Shown here: one piece after another, positions 10,377 to 20,659 of the stretch
Position numbering within the stretch: position 1 is the first letter of the stretch
Layout: each line of letters begins with the position of its first letter
NCBI RefSeq assembly: GCF_004115925.1
Contig: NZ_SDDX01000033.1
Location: 1-64,000 of the forward strand
Source of the DNA: Lelliottia nimipressuralis
GTDB taxonomy: Bacteria; Pseudomonadota; Gammaproteobacteria; Enterobacterales; Enterobacteriaceae
Direction: 5' to 3'
DNA: 64,000 nt
Notes under the pieces: generated by a model
Seen by the model: the letters and a program-made list of their open reading frames with translations, nothing else
Told to the model about the DNA's origin: nothing
The model's database searches: none
Program-made: the position numbers and the translations under genes

Positions 10377-10562
10377 TTATTCGTCGTCTTCGTCATCCTC
10401 GAAACGCGCCACAATCCGATCGCCGGTATGGGTGGCGCGAATTTCCTGGGCTACGGTCGTAATCGCTTGTCCGCTGCTCATTCCCTGGGACATCAGTTCC
10501 TGAATACGCTCGACGGCTTTTTGCTGCTGTTCATGACTGAGGGAAGGTAAACCTGCAAACAT
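10377..10562 (-). CDS. yoaH: YoaH, UPF0181 small protein
   Basis: Conserved 61-residue acidic protein of the UPF0181 family, function unknown. The helical core is [30 protein letters not shown], and the tail is strongly acidic (FEDDEDDE). The start is the ATG reading MFAGLPSL, with AGGAG six bases upstream. It is divergent from pabB (61 bp between starts) and convergent with yoaB, 5 bp from its stop. Confidence 0.9.
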
Positions 10563-10623
10563 TATCAACTCCTGCTAAATTATCTGCGCTAATAAATTCA
10601 CGCTGCCCGGTAGTATGCCACAC

Positions 10624-11982
10624 ATGAACCCGTTACCCCCTACTGTCATTTCATTACCCTGGCGTCATGACGCCGCCGAATTCTGGTTTGCGCGCTTAAG
10701 CCATCTCCCGTGGGCGATGCTGCTGCACTCCGGGCATGCCGATCACCCTTACAGCCGCTTTGATATTCTGGTCGCCGATCCGCTCACCACCCTGACGACC
10801 CGCGGTGATTCCACGCAGATATCGTCAAGTGACGTTGTCACATCCACTGACGATCCGCTCGCCCTGCTTGAGCGCGAACTGAACGCCCTACCGTTCAGCG
10901 CTGCAACGGATCCTGATCTGCCTTTCCAGGGGGGAGCGCTGGGGCTGTTTGGCTATGACCTGGGCCGCCGATTTGAAACGCTGCCAGAGCACGCACAGAA
11001 GGATATTACGCTGCCGGATATGGCCGTTGGGCTGTACGATTGGGCGGTGATTGTTGATCACCATAAACAACGGGTTTCACTGCTCAGCCACAGCGACGCT
11101 GACGCGCGGCTGGCGTGGCTCGACACGCAGCAGCCCGTTCCGGCCATCGATTTTACGCTCACCTCCGCGTGGCGTTCCAATATGAGCGCGGATGAGTACG
11201 CGCAGAAGTTTGCGCAGGTGCAGGCGTATCTGCACAGCGGTGACTGCTATCAGGTGAACCTCGCCCAGCGTTTTCAGGCGACTTACGCGGGCGATGAGTG
11301 GCAGGCGTTTACGCGCCTGAACGCCAGTAATCGCGCGCCGTTCAGCGCCTTCCTGCGTCTGGAACAGGGCGCAGTCCTGAGCCTGTCGCCGGAGCGTTTT
11401 ATTCATCTCGCCGATGGCACTATCCAGACGCGCCCGATTAAAGGCACCCTGCCGCGCCTCACGGACCCTGACGCCGATCGGCTGCAGGCGGAGAAACTCG
11501 CTGCCTCGCCAAAAGATCGCGCCGAAAATCTGATGATTGTCGATCTGATGCGTAACGATATTGGCCGCGTCGCGGAACCGGGCAGCGTGCGCGTTCCCGA
11601 GCTGTTCGTGGTGGAGCCATTTCCGGCGGTGCATCATCTGGTGAGCACGATTACCGCACGCCTCCCGGCGAACCGCTCTGCCTGCGATCTGCTGCGTGCG
11701 GCGTTTCCTGGCGGGTCGATCACCGGCGCGCCGAAAGTGCGCGCCATGCAGATCATTGACGAACTGGAACCGCAACGCCGTAACGCCTGGTGCGGCAGCA
11801 TTGGCTATCTGAGCCGGTGTGGCACGATGGATACCAGCATAACCATCCGAACCCTGACCGCCAGCGACGGGCAGCTCTACTGTTCAGCAGGCGGCGGGAT
11901 TGTGGCCGACAGCCAGGCAAACGCGGAATATCAGGAAACGTTTGATAAAGTTAACCGCATCCTGCATCAACTGGAGAGCTAA
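10624..11982 (+). CDS. pabB: Aminodeoxychorismate synthase component I PabB
   Basis: Converts chorismate plus ammonia (supplied by PabA) to 4-amino-4-deoxychorismate for p-aminobenzoate and folate. The N-terminal domain is of the TrpE type. The C-terminal chorismate-binding domain has the catalytic-lysine motif RPIKGTLPR near 270, then DLMRNDIGRV and FPGGSITGAPKVRAMQIIDELEP. I use the ATG at 10624 (MNPLPPTVIS), aligned with the E. coli start, not the in-frame ATG three codons earlier. nudL follows after 3 bp, which implies translational coupling. Confidence 0.95.
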   Translation: MNPLPPTVISLPWRHDAAEFWFARLSHLPWAMLLHSGHADHPYSRFDILVADPLTTLTTRGDSTQISSSDVVTSTDDPLALLERELNALPFSAATDPDLPFQGGALGLFGYDLGRRFETLPEHAQKDITLPDMAVGLYDWAVIVDHHKQRVSLLSHSDADARLAWLDTQQPVPAIDFTLTSAWRSNMSADEYAQKFAQVQAYLHSGDCYQVNLAQRFQATYAGDEWQAFTRLNASNRAPFSAFLRLEQGAVLSLSPERFIHLADGTIQTRPIKGTLPRLTDPDADRLQAEKLAASPKDRAENLMIVDLMRNDIGRVAEPGSVRVPELFVVEPFPAVHHLVSTITARLPANRSACDLLRAAFPGGSITGAPKVRAMQIIDELEPQRRNAWCGSIGYLSRCGTMDTSITIRTLTASDGQLYCSAGGGIVADSQANAEYQETFDKVNRILHQLES

Positions 11983-11985
11983 CAT

Positions 11986-12564
11986 TTGGATACCCACGAT
12001 CTGACCCTGGATGATTTTCTGTCGCGCTTTCAGCTTTTGCGCCCGCAGGTGAATCGTGATGCGCTGAACAGCCGCCAGGCGGCGGTGTTGATCCCGGTGG
12101 TACGCCGCGAGCAGCCAGGATTGTTGCTGACCAAACGCTCGTCGCATTTACGTAAGCACGCAGGCCAGGTGGCGTTTCCCGGGGGTGCAGTCGATGCCTC
12201 CGATGCCTCACTGATTGCCGCTGCCCTGCGCGAAGCCCATGAAGAGGTGGCGATCCCGCCAGAATCCGTTGAGGTGATTGGCGTGTTACCGCCGGTGGAC
12301 AGTGTGACCGGCTTTCAGGTAACGCCGGTCGTCGGGATTATCCCGCCCAATCTCCACTATCACGCCTGCGAAGATGAAGTGGCGGCGGTGTTCGAAATGC
12401 CGCTGGCGGAAGCCCTGCGACTTAGCCGATATCATCCGCTGGATATTCAACGGCGTGGACACGATCACCGGGTGTGGCTGTCGTGGTATCAGCATTATTT
12501 TGTCTGGGGCATGACGGCGGGCATTATTCGTGAACTGGCGCTGCAAATCGGCCTGAAGCCTTGA
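11986..12564 (+). CDS. nudL: Nudix hydrolase NudL, UUG start
   Basis: Cytoplasmic Nudix hydrolase of the CoA-pyrophosphatase type; a CoA-related substrate is expected from the family (YeaB/NudL) but not proven here. The Nudix box is readable in [25 protein letters not shown], with the REAHEE metal-binding core, preceded by the UPF0035-type motif [21 protein letters not shown]. The 192 residues from the UUG at 11986 equal the E. coli length. The UUG lies 3 bp after the pabB stop with no clear ribosome site, so expression probably depends on coupling to pabB. Confidence 0.93.
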   Translation: MDTHDLTLDDFLSRFQLLRPQVNRDALNSRQAAVLIPVVRREQPGLLLTKRSSHLRKHAGQVAFPGGAVDASDASLIAAALREAHEEVAIPPESVEVIGVLPPVDSVTGFQVTPVVGIIPPNLHYHACEDEVAAVFEMPLAEALRLSRYHPLDIQRRGHDHRVWLSWYQHYFVWGMTAGIIRELALQIGLKP

Positions 12565-12747
12565 CTATACTTTACATTCTGAATTTTTCTTCGGGTTTGC
12601 GAGGGGCGTCGCACCATTAGCAAAACAGGGGTTATTCATTAGTTTAATTCATGTGAATAGTTCAGCCGACCTGTAACTTCCCTCTTACACTATGCGCAGT
12701 TATAACATCGTTACTGGAACCCCGGTAACCCTGTCAGGAGTAAGAAA

Positions 12748-14112
12748 GTGATTAGTATATTCGACATGTTCAAAGTGGGGATTGGCCCGTCTTCTTCCCA
12801 CACTGTAGGGCCGATGAAGGCCGGTAAACAGTTCGTCGATGATCTGGTCGAAAAAGGATTACTGGAAAGCACTACCCGTGTGGCCGTTGACGTTTACGGT
12901 TCACTCTCTTTAACGGGTAAGGGCCACCACACCGATATCGCCATTATTATGGGTCTGGCAGGTAACATGCCGGACACAGTGGATATTGACGCCATTCCGG
13001 CGTTTATCCGCGACACTGAAACACGCGGTCGCCTGCTGCTGGCTAACGGCAAGCATGAAGTGGATTTCCCCCACGACGACGGCATGCGTTTCCGCAGTGA
13101 TAACCTGTCACTGCACGAAAACGGCATGCAGATCCACGCCTTCAACGGCGACAAAGTGATCTACAGCAAAACCTATTACTCCATCGGCGGCGGTTTTATC
13201 GTCGACGAAGAGCACTTTGGCAAAGACACGGCAGGCGACGTTAACGTCCCTTATCCGTTCAAGTCTGCGCAGGAAATGCTCGACTACTGCAAACAGACCG
13301 GCCTGTCGCTCTCCGGCATGGTGATGCAAAACGAACTGGCGCTGCACAGCAAAAAAGAGATCGAAGACTATTTTGCTAACGTGTGGCAGACCATGCAGGC
13401 CTGTATCGACCGTGGGATCAATACCGAAGGCGTTCTGCCTGGGCCACTGCGCGTACCGCGTCGTGCCTCAGCCCTGCGCCGTATGCTGGTGACGACCGAT
13501 AAATTCTCCAACGACCCGATGAACGTGGTCGACTGGGTGAATATGTTTGCGCTGGCGGTGAACGAAGAGAACGCCGCCGGTGGCCGCGTGGTGACGGCAC
13601 CCACTAACGGCGCATGCGGTATCGTTCCGGCGGTGCTGGCCTATTACGATCACTTTATCGAGCCAGTGACGCCTGACATTTACATCCGCTATTTCCTCGC
13701 AGCGGGTGCCGTGGGCGCATTGTACAAAATGAATGCCTCCATCTCCGGTGCTGAAGTGGGCTGTCAGGGTGAAGTGGGCGTAGCCTGTTCCATGGCGGCG
13801 GCGGGCCTGTCTGAACTGCTAGGTGCCAGCCCGGAACAGGTTTGCGTGGCAGCGGAAATCGGGATGGAACATAACCTTGGTCTGACGTGCGACCCGGTTG
13901 CAGGACAGGTGCAGGTACCGTGCATCGAGCGTAACGCCATCGCCTCCGTGAAAGCGATCAACGCCTCGCGTATGGCCATGCGCCGCACCAGCGAGCCGCG
14001 TGTGTCGCTGGATAAGGTCATTGAGACCATGTACGAAACCGGCAAAGACATGAACGCCAAATACCGTGAAACCTCTCGCGGTGGCCTGGCGATCAAGGTG
14101 CAGTGCGACTAA
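12748..14112 (+). CDS. sdaA: L-serine deaminase I, GTG start
   Basis: Oxygen-sensitive [4Fe-4S] enzyme converting L-serine to pyruvate and ammonia. The small domain carries the family SSSHTVGPM motif at residues 13-21. The large domain has [12 protein letters not shown] (near 285) and Cys residues in [18 protein letters not shown] and PCIERNAIA that hold the cluster. 454 residues, as in E. coli SdaA. The GTG start is preceded by TCAGGAG. The 183 bp upstream hold its promoter; a long imperfect hairpin follows the stop. Confidence 0.96.
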   Translation: MISIFDMFKVGIGPSSSHTVGPMKAGKQFVDDLVEKGLLESTTRVAVDVYGSLSLTGKGHHTDIAIIMGLAGNMPDTVDIDAIPAFIRDTETRGRLLLANGKHEVDFPHDDGMRFRSDNLSLHENGMQIHAFNGDKVIYSKTYYSIGGGFIVDEEHFGKDTAGDVNVPYPFKSAQEMLDYCKQTGLSLSGMVMQNELALHSKKEIEDYFANVWQTMQACIDRGINTEGVLPGPLRVPRRASALRRMLVTTDKFSNDPMNVVDWVNMFALAVNEENAAGGRVVTAPTNGACGIVPAVLAYYDHFIEPVTPDIYIRYFLAAGAVGALYKMNASISGAEVGCQGEVGVACSMAAAGLSELLGASPEQVCVAAEIGMEHNLGLTCDPVAGQVQVPCIERNAIASVKAINASRMAMRRTSEPRVSLDKVIETMYETGKDMNAKYRETSRGGLAIKVQCD

Positions 14113-14122
14113 CCATTTCGAC

Positions 14123-14182
14123 TATCCCCTGAATATGTCACGCCGCAGGACGTGTAATACGGCGTGAAGTATGACGGGGATA
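14123..14182. repeat. Intergenic imperfect palindrome downstream of sdaA
   Basis: A 23-base arm at 14123-14145 starts TATCCCCTGAATATG. It pairs with 14160-14182 at 18 of 23 positions around a 14-base loop. The right arm, read on the minus strand, contains GTCATACTTCACGCC. That resembles a short repeat I recognise from enterobacterial intergenic regions. It may be a dispersed repeat rather than a plain terminator. Confidence 0.6.
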
Positions 14183-14183
14183 T

Positions 14184-14211
14184 GCCCATCTGCAACGGAT
14201 GGGCGAATTTT
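14184..14211 (+). terminator. Possible sdaA terminator hairpin
   Basis: A perfect 7-bp inverted repeat GCCCATC / GATGGGC with a 7-base loop (14184-14204) is followed by GAATTTTCT. It lies 71 bp after the sdaA stop and upstream of the pdeD start; the U-tract is weak. Confidence 0.5.
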
Positions 14212-14301
14212 CTCCGCTGTCTCGTCACCTTAACATTTCCCCACTACACTTTCTGTGTTGCCCCGGCGCCTGGTGCTGGCGGCTTATCGAGCGTCCTTTT
14301 C

Positions 14302-15899
14302 ATGCAAACTGCGCAAGGATCATTAAAAGCTATCGCCGAAACCGCATTATTGTCTGTGTGCTGGTGGCGCTTTTTACGCTCTTTTTGACCCTGAGCTTTC
14401 GGTTTATTTCACAGCGTAATGTCAATCAGGACCGTATTCACGCCTTTGCAAACCACTCTGTGAATGCGCTGGACAGTATCCTTATTCCCCTTGAGAGTGG
14501 CCGCGAAAAACTGCAATCCCTGGTGGGTGCCCCCTGCGTTGATATCCATCTGTCGTTACGAAAACAGGCTGCAACTCTGCAAACCGTACGCTCTATTGGG
14601 CTGATCAAAGACGGGATCCTCTACTGCTCCAGTATTTTTGGCATCCGCGACGTGCCGATCCGGCAGATACAACCGGCATTACCCTCAAGCCAGCCGCAGC
14701 TGGTGCTGTCGACGGATAAATCGCTGCTGAAAGGCAGCCCGATTTTAATCCAGTGGTATCCCGTCTCTGACAGCGGCGAAGACGGCGTGATGCAGGTTGT
14801 GAATATCGAGCTTATCACCCGCATGATGCTTGAGCCGCAGCCTCCGCTGATCACAGACGTGAGCTTAAGCGCGGGCAATAAATTTCTTCGTTACGGTCAG
14901 AATGTGACCGACACGCTCACCTATACCGATGACGCGATGATCCTGCGTCAATCTTCGGCCCACTTCCCCTTCACCATTACCGTCAGCGGGCCTGGCGCGA
15001 GCCAGCTGGCGCTGAAAAATCTGCCCTCCCAGCTCCCGCTGGCGGTGCTGTTGAGCCTGCTGCTGGGCTATATCGCCTGGCTTGCCACTGCCAGTCGCAT
15101 GAGCTTCACATGGGAGCTTAATCTCGGCCTGGCTGCACGCGAGTTTGAGCTGTTTTGCCAGCCGTTACTCAATGCCCGCACGCAGAAATGCGTCGGCGTG
15201 GAGATCTTGCTGCGCTGGAATAATCCCCGTCAGGGGTGGATCTCCCCGGATGTTTTTATTCCGCTGGCTGAGGAGCACAATCTAATTGTTCCTCTGACGC
15301 GCTACGTGATCGCAGAAACCGTCCGTCAGATTGGCTATTTTCCCGCTAATAAAGGCTTTCATATCGGGATTAACGTGGCGGCCAGCCATTTTCGCAACGG
15401 AATGTTGTTACAGGATTTGAACCGCTACTGGTTCAGCGCGCATCCCAAACAGCAGCTGATTGTTGAACTCACCGAACGGGATGCCCTGCTGGACATGGAT
15501 TATCGCATTGTGCGAGAACTGCATCGCAAAGAGGTCAAACTGGCGATTGATGATTTTGGCACCGGCAGCAGTTCGCTCTCCTGGCTGGAGAAACTGCGCC
15601 CTGACGTGCTGAAAATCGATAAATCTTTCACCACGGCGCTCGGGACGGATGCGGTGAATTCGACGGTGACGGATATGATTATCGCCCTGGGCCAGCGGCT
15701 GAATCTTGAACTGGTGGCGGAAGGGGTGGAGACGCAGGAGCAGGCGCGCTATTTGCGCGATCACGGCGTGACGATTTTGCAGGGATTTTTGTATGCGCGG
15801 CCGATGCCGCTGAAAGATTTTCCGCGGTGGCTGGCGGAAAGCTCGCCTCCACCAGCACCGCGGAATGGGCATATCGTTCCGATTATGCCCTTACGCTAA
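14302..15899 (+). CDS. pdeD: CSS-EAL cyclic-di-GMP phosphodiesterase (PdeD/YoaD), one-base frameshift near start
   Basis: Inner-membrane phosphodiesterase degrading cyclic-di-GMP. Layout: an N-terminal membrane segment (IIVCVLVALFTLFLTL), then a periplasmic CSS domain with Cys in GAPCVD and YCSSIFG. A second membrane segment (LPLAVLLSLLLGYIAWLAT) leads to a cytoplasmic EAL domain (VEILLRW in place of EAL; GINVAASHF, ELTERDAL, IDDFGTGSSS, KIDKSF, ELVAEGVET). The family start MQTAQ at 14302 is out of frame with the rest because one base is missing at about 14317. Adding it gives 532 residues, the E. coli length. Without it the long frame opens only at an unrelated ATG (14199). It is convergent with yoaE, 6 bp apart. 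Confidence 0.85.
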
Positions 15900-15905
15900 G
15901 CCTGA

Positions 15906-17465
15906 TTACTCTTCTTCGTCGTGGGCGGACTGCTCTTTAACAATACGCACCAGGTCTACGCGGTAATCATTTGCCTGCATGATGGTGATTTGCAGCGGCG
16001 GCAGCTCAATGATATCGCCAACGCGCGGGATCTGGCCGTTCACGGCAATCACTAATCCGGCAACGGTCGCGATATCTTCTTCATCGTTGATGACGTTATC
16101 GAGACCCAGCGTGTGCTGCAGAGCGTGCAGATCGGTTGTCCCTTTGACCAGCCAGCCGTCGCCATCCGCCACGATTTCTGGCGTTTCATCGGCGTCCGGG
16201 AATTCACCGGCAATGGCTTCCAGCACGTCCAGCGGCGTGACCAGGCCTTGTACTACGCCAAATTCGTTGGTGACGATCACAAAGCTACCGCGCGCACGAC
16301 GCAGCACGCCCAGCAGGTTGATCGGGTCCAGCGTTTCCGGAACCACTATCGCCGGTGAGGCCGCCGCAATCGCTTCGACATTAACGCCCTCTTCCAGCGC
16401 CACCAGCAACTCTTTGGCGCGCACGACACCGATGATTTCATCCAGCTCACCGCGACACACCGGGAACAGGCTGTGCGGTGAGGAGAGCAACTGCTGGCGG
16501 ATTTCATCGACGCTCAGGTTGGCATCGACCCAGCTGATTTCTCCGCGTGGCGTCATAATGCCGCGCAATGAGCGGGAGGCCAGCGACAGCACGCCGTTAA
16601 TCATGTAGCGCTCTTCTTCAACGAACGCCCCTTCCGGAACCGGCACCGGGTTACCGTTCGCGTTTTCCGGCTGGACGGTCGTCTGTCGGCGACCGCCCAT
16701 CAGACGCAGGATGGCGTCAGCGGTACGGGCGCGCAGCGGCTGATTCGACTGCTGCTTAATGAAGTTGCGACGCGCAATCTGGTTAAACAGTTCGATAATG
16801 ATCGAGAAGCCAATCGCGGCGTACAGGTAGCCTTTCGGAATATGGAAGCCGAAACCTTCTGCGACCAGGCTCAGACCAATCATCAGCAGGAAGCTAAGAC
16901 ACAGCACCACCACCGTTGGATGTTCGTTCACAAAGCGAGTCAGTGGCTTCGAGGCCAACAGCATCACGGCCATCGCAATCACAACCGCAGCCATCATCAC
17001 CGGCAGGTGGTTCACCATACCGACGGCGGTAATTACCGCGTCCAGGGAGAACACGGCATCGAGCACCACGATCTGTGCGACAACAACCCAGAAACTCGCA
17101 TAGCCTTTACCGTGCCCGTCGTCGTGCTGGCGGTTCTCCAGCCGTTCATGCAACTCGGTGGTGGCCTTGAACAGCAGGAATAGCCCCCCCACCAGCATGA
17201 TCAAATCACGACCGGAGAAGGTGAAATCCCAGACGGTAAACAGCGGTTTGGTCAGGGTAACCATCCACGAAATAACGGACAGCAGCGCAAGACGCATGAT
17301 CAGCGCCAGCGAAAGACCGATTAAACGCGCTTTGTCGCGCTGTTTAGGCGGCAGCTTATCCGCAAGGATGGCGATAAACACCAGGTTGTCGATACCAAGA
17401 ACAATCTCGAGAACAACCAGCGTGAGTAATCCCACCCAGATTGACGGGTCCATTAAGAATTCCAT
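15906..17465 (-). CDS. yoaE: TerC-family membrane protein YoaE with CBS domains
   Basis: Inner-membrane protein of the TerC/YoaE family. About seven transmembrane helices fill residues 1-235, starting [25 protein letters not shown]; the LGIDN and [11 protein letters not shown] motifs are typical of TerC. Two CBS domains follow ([47 protein letters not shown]), then a CorC/HlyC C-terminal domain. TerC relatives such as Alx and MntP-linked proteins act in metal homeostasis; the ion moved here is unknown. It is divergent from manX across a 463-bp control region. Confidence 0.92.
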   Translation of the reverse strand: MEFLMDPSIWVGLLTLVVLEIVLGIDNLVFIAILADKLPPKQRDKARLIGLSLALIMRLALLSVISWMVTLTKPLFTVWDFTFSGRDLIMLVGGLFLLFKATTELHERLENRQHDDGHGKGYASFWVVVAQIVVLDAVFSLDAVITAVGMVNHLPVMMAAVVIAMAVMLLASKPLTRFVNEHPTVVVLCLSFLLMIGLSLVAEGFGFHIPKGYLYAAIGFSIIIELFNQIARRNFIKQQSNQPLRARTADAILRLMGGRRQTTVQPENANGNPVPVPEGAFVEEERYMINGVLSLASRSLRGIMTPRGEISWVDANLSVDEIRQQLLSSPHSLFPVCRGELDEIIGVVRAKELLVALEEGVNVEAIAAASPAIVVPETLDPINLLGVLRRARGSFVIVTNEFGVVQGLVTPLDVLEAIAGEFPDADETPEIVADGDGWLVKGTTDLHALQHTLGLDNVINDEEDIATVAGLVIAVNGQIPRVGDIIELPPLQITIMQANDYRVDLVRIVKEQSAHDEEE

Positions 17466-17763
17466 GACAAGCTCCTGCTAAAGGAATGACAAAACGGCGC
17501 CCCGGAAAGTGTGGGCGAAATGGCGGTAGACATGTTCAACGAGTGGCGAGGATCGCCGGCGTGCGAGGCGCAAAATGGCCTGGAAGATGACTGACGTCGG
17601 TGACGGTCCATACAGTGGGCTGTAGCCCTATACTCCTGGTAATTAAACGGAGGCTAAACATATCAGAGACAATGGCTTTTTAGCAAAGATTTACTTTCCT
17701 TTGCAAAGATCTGTAACAGAGTCGATTTTCATTTGGGATAAATCTCCTCTGTGAAGCTAAATT
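17466..17763. other. yoaE upstream region, no gene seen
   Basis: About 300 bp upstream of yoaE without a supportable ORF. A plausible ribosome site (AGGAGCTTGTC, minus strand) precedes yoaE. I see no clear operator or strong promoter for yoaE in this part. Confidence 0.5.
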
Positions 17764-17812
17764 ACGGATCTTCATCACATAAATTATTTTTTCACTATCT
17801 AAAATAATTCAC
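17764..17812 (+). promoter_or_regulatory. manXYZ promoter with CRP site and Mlc/NagC operator
   Basis: A -10 TAAAAT at 17800-17805 predicts a start near 17812. ACGGATCTTCATCACA at 17764-17779 keeps the TCACA half of a CRP site, and its centre is 40.5 bp upstream of that start, the class II position. AATTATTTT / AAAATAATT (17782-17809), a perfect 9-bp inverted repeat, overlaps the -10 and resembles Mlc/NagC operators. CRP, Mlc and NagC control of manX is known in E. coli. Confidence 0.65.
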
Positions 17813-17928
17813 GGAAGTCTTCGTTAATTTAACTCTAACCCTTTATCTGAATCGATTCGGTACGCCGGGGAAGATTCTCAGTACATCTGCCTGGCAGATG
17901 TATTCATGATAATAAAAGGAGGTAGCAA

Positions 17929-18891
17929 GTGACCATTGCTATTGTGATAGGCACACATGGTTGGGCTGCAGAGCAGTTACTCAAAACCGCAGAAATGCTG
18001 TTGGGTGAGCAGGAAAACGTTGGCTGGATCGATTTCGTCCCTGGCGAAAACGCTGAAACGCTGATTGAAAAATACACTGCTCAGCTGGAGAAACTGGATA
18101 CCAGCAAAGGCGTGCTGTTTCTCGTTGATACATGGGGTGGCAGTCCGTTTAACGCCGCCAGCCGCATTGTCGTCGATAAAGAGCATCATGAAGTTGTCGC
18201 TGGCGTAAACATCCCGATGCTGGTGGAAACGCTGATGGCCCGTGACGATAACCCGAGCTTTGACGAACTGGTCGCTCTGGCAGTCGAAACCGGTCGCGAA
18301 GGCGTGAAAGCGCTGAAAGCACAACCGGTTGAGAAACCGGCTCCGGTCGCAGCGGCAGTGAAAGCAGCGGTCCCGACAAAACCGATGGGCGCGAACGATT
18401 ACATGGTGATCGGGCTTGCACGTATCGATGACCGTTTAATCCACGGCCAGGTGGCAACACGCTGGACCAAAGAGACCAACGTGAAACGCATTATCGTCGT
18501 CAGCGACGAAGTGGCTGCCGATCACGTGCGTAAAACCCTTCTCACCCAGGTTGCTCCTCCGGGCGTTACCGCACACGTCGTGGACGTCGCCAAGATGATC
18601 CGCGTGTATAACAACCCGAAATATGCGGGCGAGCGTGTGATGCTCCTGTTCACCAACCCGACAGACGTCGAGCGCATTGTTGAAGGCGGCGTGAAGATCA
18701 CCTCCGTCAACATTGGCGGTATGGCGTTCCGTCAGGGCAAAACGCAGGTGAATAACGCGATTTCAGTCGATGAAAAAGATATCGAAGCCTTCAATAAGCT
18801 GAATGCACGCGGTATTGAGCTGGAAGCCCGTAAGGTTTCCACGGATCAGAAACTGAAAATGATGGATTTGATCGGCAAAGTTGGGAAATAA
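17929..18891 (+). CDS. manX: PTS mannose transporter subunit EIIAB ManX, GTG start
   Basis: Cytoplasmic EIIAB subunit of the mannose/glucose/glucosamine PTS. It receives phosphate from HPr on His10 (IGTHGWAAE) in the IIA domain and passes it to His172 (DRLIHGQVATRW) in the IIB domain. The two domains are joined by a proline/alanine linker (QPVEKPAPVAAAVKAAVPTKP). 320 residues, three fewer than E. coli, with the difference in the linker. GTG start with a strong AAAGGAGG. The mRNA is a known SgrS sRNA target in E. coli. First gene of manXYZ, with a leader of about 117 bases. Confidence 0.96.
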   Translation: MTIAIVIGTHGWAAEQLLKTAEMLLGEQENVGWIDFVPGENAETLIEKYTAQLEKLDTSKGVLFLVDTWGGSPFNAASRIVVDKEHHEVVAGVNIPMLVETLMARDDNPSFDELVALAVETGREGVKALKAQPVEKPAPVAAAVKAAVPTKPMGANDYMVIGLARIDDRLIHGQVATRWTKETNVKRIIVVSDEVAADHVRKTLLTQVAPPGVTAHVVDVAKMIRVYNNPKYAGERVMLLFTNPTDVERIVEGGVKITSVNIGGMAFRQGKTQVNNAISVDEKDIEAFNKLNARGIELEARKVSTDQKLKMMDLIGKVGK

Positions 18892-18939
18892 CCCAGGCGC
18901 TGATTTTTCACATAAAGCTTATGTTATAGGAGAAGTACA

Positions 18940-19740
18940 ATGGAGATTACCACTCTTCAGATTGTGCTGGTGTTCATCGTCGCGTGTATTGCGGGTATGG
19001 AATCCGTACTTGATGAATTTCAGTTCCACCGTCCTCTGGTGGCCTGTACGTTGATTGGCGCCGTTCTTGGCGATATGAAAACCGGTATTATCATCGGTGG
19101 TACGCTGGAAATGATCGCCCTGGGCTGGATGAACATCGGTGCGGCGGTTGCACCTGATGCAGCGCTGGCATCTATCATCTCAACGGTTCTGGTTATTGCC
19201 GGTCACCAAAGCATCGGTGCCGGTATCGCACTGGCTATCCCACTGGCAGCAGCAGGCCAGGTTCTGACCATCATCGTTCGTACTATCACCGTGGCCTTCC
19301 AGCATGCGGCGGATAAGGCGGCCGATAATGGCAACCTGACGGCCCTCTCGTGGATCCACGTTTCCTCTCTGTTCCTGCAGGCCATGCGTATCGCTATCCC
19401 GGCGGTTATCGTGGCGATTTCTGTGGGTACCAGCGAAGTCCAGAGCATGCTCAACGCGATTCCAGAAGTCGTGACCGGCGGTCTGAACATCGCGGGTGGC
19501 ATGATCGTGGTAGTCGGTTACGCGATGGTCATCAACATGATGCGCGCAGGCTACCTGATGCCGTTCTTCTACCTCGGCTTTGTTACCGCGGCGTTCACTA
19601 ACTTCAACCTGGTTGCTCTGGGTGTGATTGGTGCGGTGATGGCGATTCTGTACATCCAGCTGAGCCCGAAATATAACCGCGTCGCGGGTGCACCAGCGCA
19701 GGCTGCTGGTAACAACGATCTCGATAACGAACTGGACTAG
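18940..19740 (+). CDS. manY: PTS mannose transporter subunit EIIC ManY
   Basis: Inner-membrane IIC subunit of the mannose PTS that forms the sugar channel with ManZ. The 266 residues are mostly transmembrane: LQIVLVFIVACIAGMES, GAVLGDMKTGIIIGGTLEMIALGWMNIGAA (the family signature) and several later helices. The tail is hydrophilic. TAGGAGAAGT precedes the ATG. 48 bp after manX and 12 bp before manZ. ManYZ also serves as receptor for some bacteriocins and lambda DNA entry in E. coli. Confidence 0.96.
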   Translation: MEITTLQIVLVFIVACIAGMESVLDEFQFHRPLVACTLIGAVLGDMKTGIIIGGTLEMIALGWMNIGAAVAPDAALASIISTVLVIAGHQSIGAGIALAIPLAAAGQVLTIIVRTITVAFQHAADKAADNGNLTALSWIHVSSLFLQAMRIAIPAVIVAISVGTSEVQSMLNAIPEVVTGGLNIAGGMIVVVGYAMVINMMRAGYLMPFFYLGFVTAAFTNFNLVALGVIGAVMAILYIQLSPKYNRVAGAPAQAAGNNDLDNELD

Positions 19741-19752
19741 CAGGTGAGCGAA

Positions 19753-20604
19753 ATGGTTGATATGACAAAAACTACCACTGAGAAAAAACTCACTCCGGGT
19801 GATATTCGTGGCGTATTCCTGCGTTCTAACCTGTTCCAGGGTTCATGGAACTTCGAACGTATGCAGGCGCTGGGCTTCTGCTTCTCCATGGTACCGGCCA
19901 TCAAACGCCTGTATCCGGAAAATAACGAAGCGCGTCGCCAGGCGATTAAACGTCACCTGGAATTCTTTAACACCCATCCTTACGTTGCAGCTCCGGTTCT
20001 GGGCGTAACGCTGGCAATGGAAGAGCAGCGTGCGAACGGCGCAGAGATTGACGATGGTGCCATCAACGGTATCAAAGTCGGTCTGATGGGGCCGCTGGCA
20101 GGCGTGGGCGACCCAATCTTCTGGGGTACCGTGCGTCCGGTCTTCGCGGCTCTCGGCGCGGGCATCGCGATGAGCGGCAGCCTGCTCGGTCCACTGCTGT
20201 TCTTCATTCTGTTTAACGCCGTTCGTCTGGCTACCCGGTACTACGGCGTCGCTTACGGCTATCGTAAAGGTGTCGATATCGTTTCTGATATGGGCGGCGG
20301 CTTCCTGCAAAAACTGACTGAGGGGGCGTCAATTCTCGGCCTGTTTGTCATGGGGGCACTGGTAAACAAGTGGACGCACGTTAACATCCCGCTTGTCGTC
20401 TCGACCATTACCGGTCAGGACGGACAAACGCGTGTGACTACCGTGCAGACCATCCTTGACCAGTTAATGCCGGGCCTGGTGCCGCTGCTGCTGACCTTCG
20501 CCTGTATGTGGCTGCTGCGTAAGAAAGTGAACGCCCTGTGGATTATCGTTGGCTTCTTCGTCATCGGTATCGTGGGCTACGCTATCGGCCTGTTGGGTCT
20601 GTAA
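19753..20604 (+). CDS. manZ: PTS mannose transporter subunit EIID ManZ
   Basis: Inner-membrane IID subunit that completes the mannose permease with ManY. The long cytoplasmic N-terminal part has [24 protein letters not shown] and [18 protein letters not shown], both family signatures. Two C-terminal membrane helices follow ([34 protein letters not shown]). I use the ATG at 19753 (283 residues, AGGTGAG five bases upstream). The GTG at 19744 is an alternative that adds three residues. A strong terminator closes the operon 17 bp after the stop. Confidence 0.95.
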   Translation: MVDMTKTTTEKKLTPGDIRGVFLRSNLFQGSWNFERMQALGFCFSMVPAIKRLYPENNEARRQAIKRHLEFFNTHPYVAAPVLGVTLAMEEQRANGAEIDDGAINGIKVGLMGPLAGVGDPIFWGTVRPVFAALGAGIAMSGSLLGPLLFFILFNAVRLATRYYGVAYGYRKGVDIVSDMGGGFLQKLTEGASILGLFVMGALVNKWTHVNIPLVVSTITGQDGQTRVTTVQTILDQLMPGLVPLLLTFACMWLLRKKVNALWIIVGFFVIGIVGYAIGLLGL

Positions 20605-20620
20605 GTTTTTGCTTTATCCG

Positions 20621-20646
20621 CCGGGGGCTTGCCCCCGGTTTTTTTA
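20621..20646 (+). terminator. manXYZ terminator
   Basis: A perfect 8-bp stem CCGGGGGC / GCCCCCGG with loop TT is followed by eight T, between manZ and yobD. Confidence 0.95.
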
Positions 20647-20659
20647 TTCTGGAGGACGA

